From positions 1 through 33,866 of the forward strand of contig QXVZ01026590.1 of NCBI GenBank assembly GCA_008931825.1: a DNA stretch of 33,866 bases. The letters are read 5' to 3'. Positions 33,301-33,866 of this stretch are shown here, in pieces. Both the position numbers and the translations under genes were made by a program. The notes under the pieces were generated by a model. That model was not told the origin of the DNA. It worked only from the letters and a program-made list of their open reading frames with translations, and made no database searches. Positions within the stretch are counted from its first letter, which is position 1. Every line of letters starts with the position of its first letter. This DNA comes from Phallusia fumigata (lineage: Eukaryota > Chordata > Ascidiacea > Phlebobranchia > Ascidiidae).

Positions 33301-33866
33301 ATCTTTCATGTTTACGTTGCAGCACTTATATCGTGGGTGAATTGCAAGAGTTCCAAGTGGTCAACAAGCGTTCAGAACATATTCACAGCAGCTAAAGTCG
33401 CAGCGCTTCTGCTTATCATAATCCTGGGAGTCGTGGAAATGTGGAAAGGCAAGTAAACTTTTTATATGTCAAAAACCTATAGTTATTGACAAGAAAAATT
33501 TCCAAAATTGTGTATGTTGTTTTTCACAAGGGGGCGCTAGGTGGCATTCGACATACTCTTCATCATGATTTCTACCTTTATGCTTGTCAAACCCAAACGT
33601 GCTTTCCCTGTATCTTACATACAACTACCCACAGCTGCAACTGACTAATATCGCTTGTAACTTAACAGGAAACTGGAACAATTTAAAACCGGACCGAGTT
33701 TTCGACGGAAGTTCATCTGATTTGGGGAAAATTATTCTCGCTATAAACGCTGGCCTCTGGGCATTTTGTGGATGGTAAGTTGAATGTGTGGCAAGTGACA
33801 TAGAGTCAATAGTAACAGATTTGCTTCTGTGTCTATAGGAATGAACTGAACTACATCACTGACGAG
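24367..33866 (+). CDS. Gene D: LAT/xCT-like SLC7 amino-acid transporter, 3' end outside window
   Basis: Plus-strand exons: 24367-24482, 31706-32005, 32437-32573, 33323-33448, 33669-33774, 33839-33866 and onward. They give 271 codons with phases 2, 2, 1, 1, 2 agreeing at every junction. The N-terminus ([15 protein letters not shown]) carries an ERQPLL dileucine sorting motif. Transporter core: GSGIFVSP in TM1, [20 protein letters not shown] in the TM2 region, [19 protein letters not shown] in TM3, the VNC cysteine (168) where light chains bond to SLC3 heavy chains, [10 protein letters not shown], and [19 protein letters not shown]2-TM3 resemble LAT1 and xCT more than b0,+AT. The pocket aspartate of b0,+AT is Cys260 here, arguing against dibasic substrates. 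Intron 1 is 7.2 kb; intron 4 appears to use a GC donor. ATG at 31746 could serve an exon-2 start that loses the sorting motif. Subfamily is uncertain because the C-terminal half is missing. Confidence 0.9.
26211..26422. repeat. Tandem haplotype-like duplication, copy 1
   Basis: Runs to the N at 26423 and is repeated from 26424 at an offset of 212 with scattered substitutions. It lacks about 35 bases that copy 2 has before the gcgataaataatata block. Confidence 0.85.
26424..26670. repeat. Tandem haplotype-like duplication, copy 2
   Basis: Begins with the same aaacaggatgagactaattg as copy 1 and ends with the same gcgataaataatata. The substitutions look like allelic differences rather than an old duplication, and the N marks the join. 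Confidence 0.85.
27471..27518 (+). repeat. Short interspersed repeat module
   Basis: The segment gcgggttccgagcgacctt resembles 29793-29814, and tttgtgcagtcgaccttgg resembles 29664-29682. The three sites share halves in different combinations, as expected for fragments of one SINE family. Confidence 0.45.
29072..29160 (-). repeat. Dispersed repeat with hammerhead-like hairpin, copy 3 (best kept)
   Basis: Minus strand keeps CTGATGA, an ACAGCG loop and GTCGAAACG at 29156-29127. A second hairpin with GTTTG/CAAAC arms follows. It lies in intron 1 of gene D. Shares attatatagtgaatac-type sequence with copy 1. Confidence 0.75.
29410..29690 (+). repeat. Composite tRNA-like repeat (two A/B-box modules)
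   Basis: The first module has TTAGCATGG and GGGAATTCGATTTCCC (29473-29489). The second has TAGCTGAAGG (29550-29559) and CGTTCGGAACCC (29576-29587). A 3' part (29664-29686, tttgtgcagtcggccgtgg) recurs at 27496-27518. GC content is higher than the surroundings. It is read as a composite SINE; a structured Pol III RNA is the alternative. Confidence 0.45.
33449..33668 (+). other. GC-AG intron 4 of gene D
   Basis: The donor reads AAAG then gcaagt, the strong consensus for minority GC-AG introns; the acceptor is ttaacag at 33662-33668. With this donor the codons run AAA, G+GA, AAC, giving K-G-N-W as the family expects. The nearby GT (33453) would shift the next exon out of frame. Confidence 0.8.

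Overview
The window is animal nuclear DNA: AT-rich, with short GT-AG introns, vertebrate-type protein families, tRNA-derived SINE-like repeats and scattered N bases. Two places look like two diverged alleles assembled in tandem. Compact genes, high allelic divergence and SINE-rich introns fit a tunicate, most likely Ciona. That assignment is an inference from the sequence alone.

Layout. Five gene models were rebuilt by joining exons whose reading phases agree. On the minus strand, bases 88-7089 hold gene A, an SLC7A9-like (b0,+AT) amino-acid exchanger light chain with exons 1-9; its 3' end lies beyond base 1. Bases 8802-13056 hold gene B, a tandem paralogue with the same exon lengths. Its stop codon is present but its first exon was not found. 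Bases 13254-15374 hold gene E, a FAM43-like PID/PTB-domain protein in four exons. Bases 18807-21675 hold gene C, a small single-pass protein with a ZP-C module, an RRKR cleavage site and a transmembrane helix, in five exons. On the plus strand, bases 24367-33866 hold gene D, a third SLC7 light-chain-type transporter with a 7.2 kb first intron. Gene D is more LAT-like and runs off the right edge.

How the genes relate. A and B are head-to-tail duplicates. Gene A keeps the human b0,+AT residue numbering at the heavy-chain cysteine (144), the gate tryptophan (230) and the substrate-pocket aspartate (233), so A and B look like heteromeric exchangers of cationic and neutral amino acids. D keeps the cysteine but has cysteine in place of the aspartate. 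It also carries an acidic dileucine motif at its N-terminus, which suggests a different substrate range and possibly an endolysosomal location. The FAM43-like and ZP genes have no evident functional link to the transporters. C and D are divergently transcribed across 2.7 kb.

Most notable signals: a gene-conversion-like tract confined to exon 4 of A and B; a FAM43 frame broken only by one N; a ZP-C module without ZP-N; a GC-AG intron in D; a dispersed repeat with a hammerhead-ribozyme-like core; nine copies of TGACGTCA where about 0.4 are expected; and two assembly or haplotype duplications. I found no convincing new multi-gene system.
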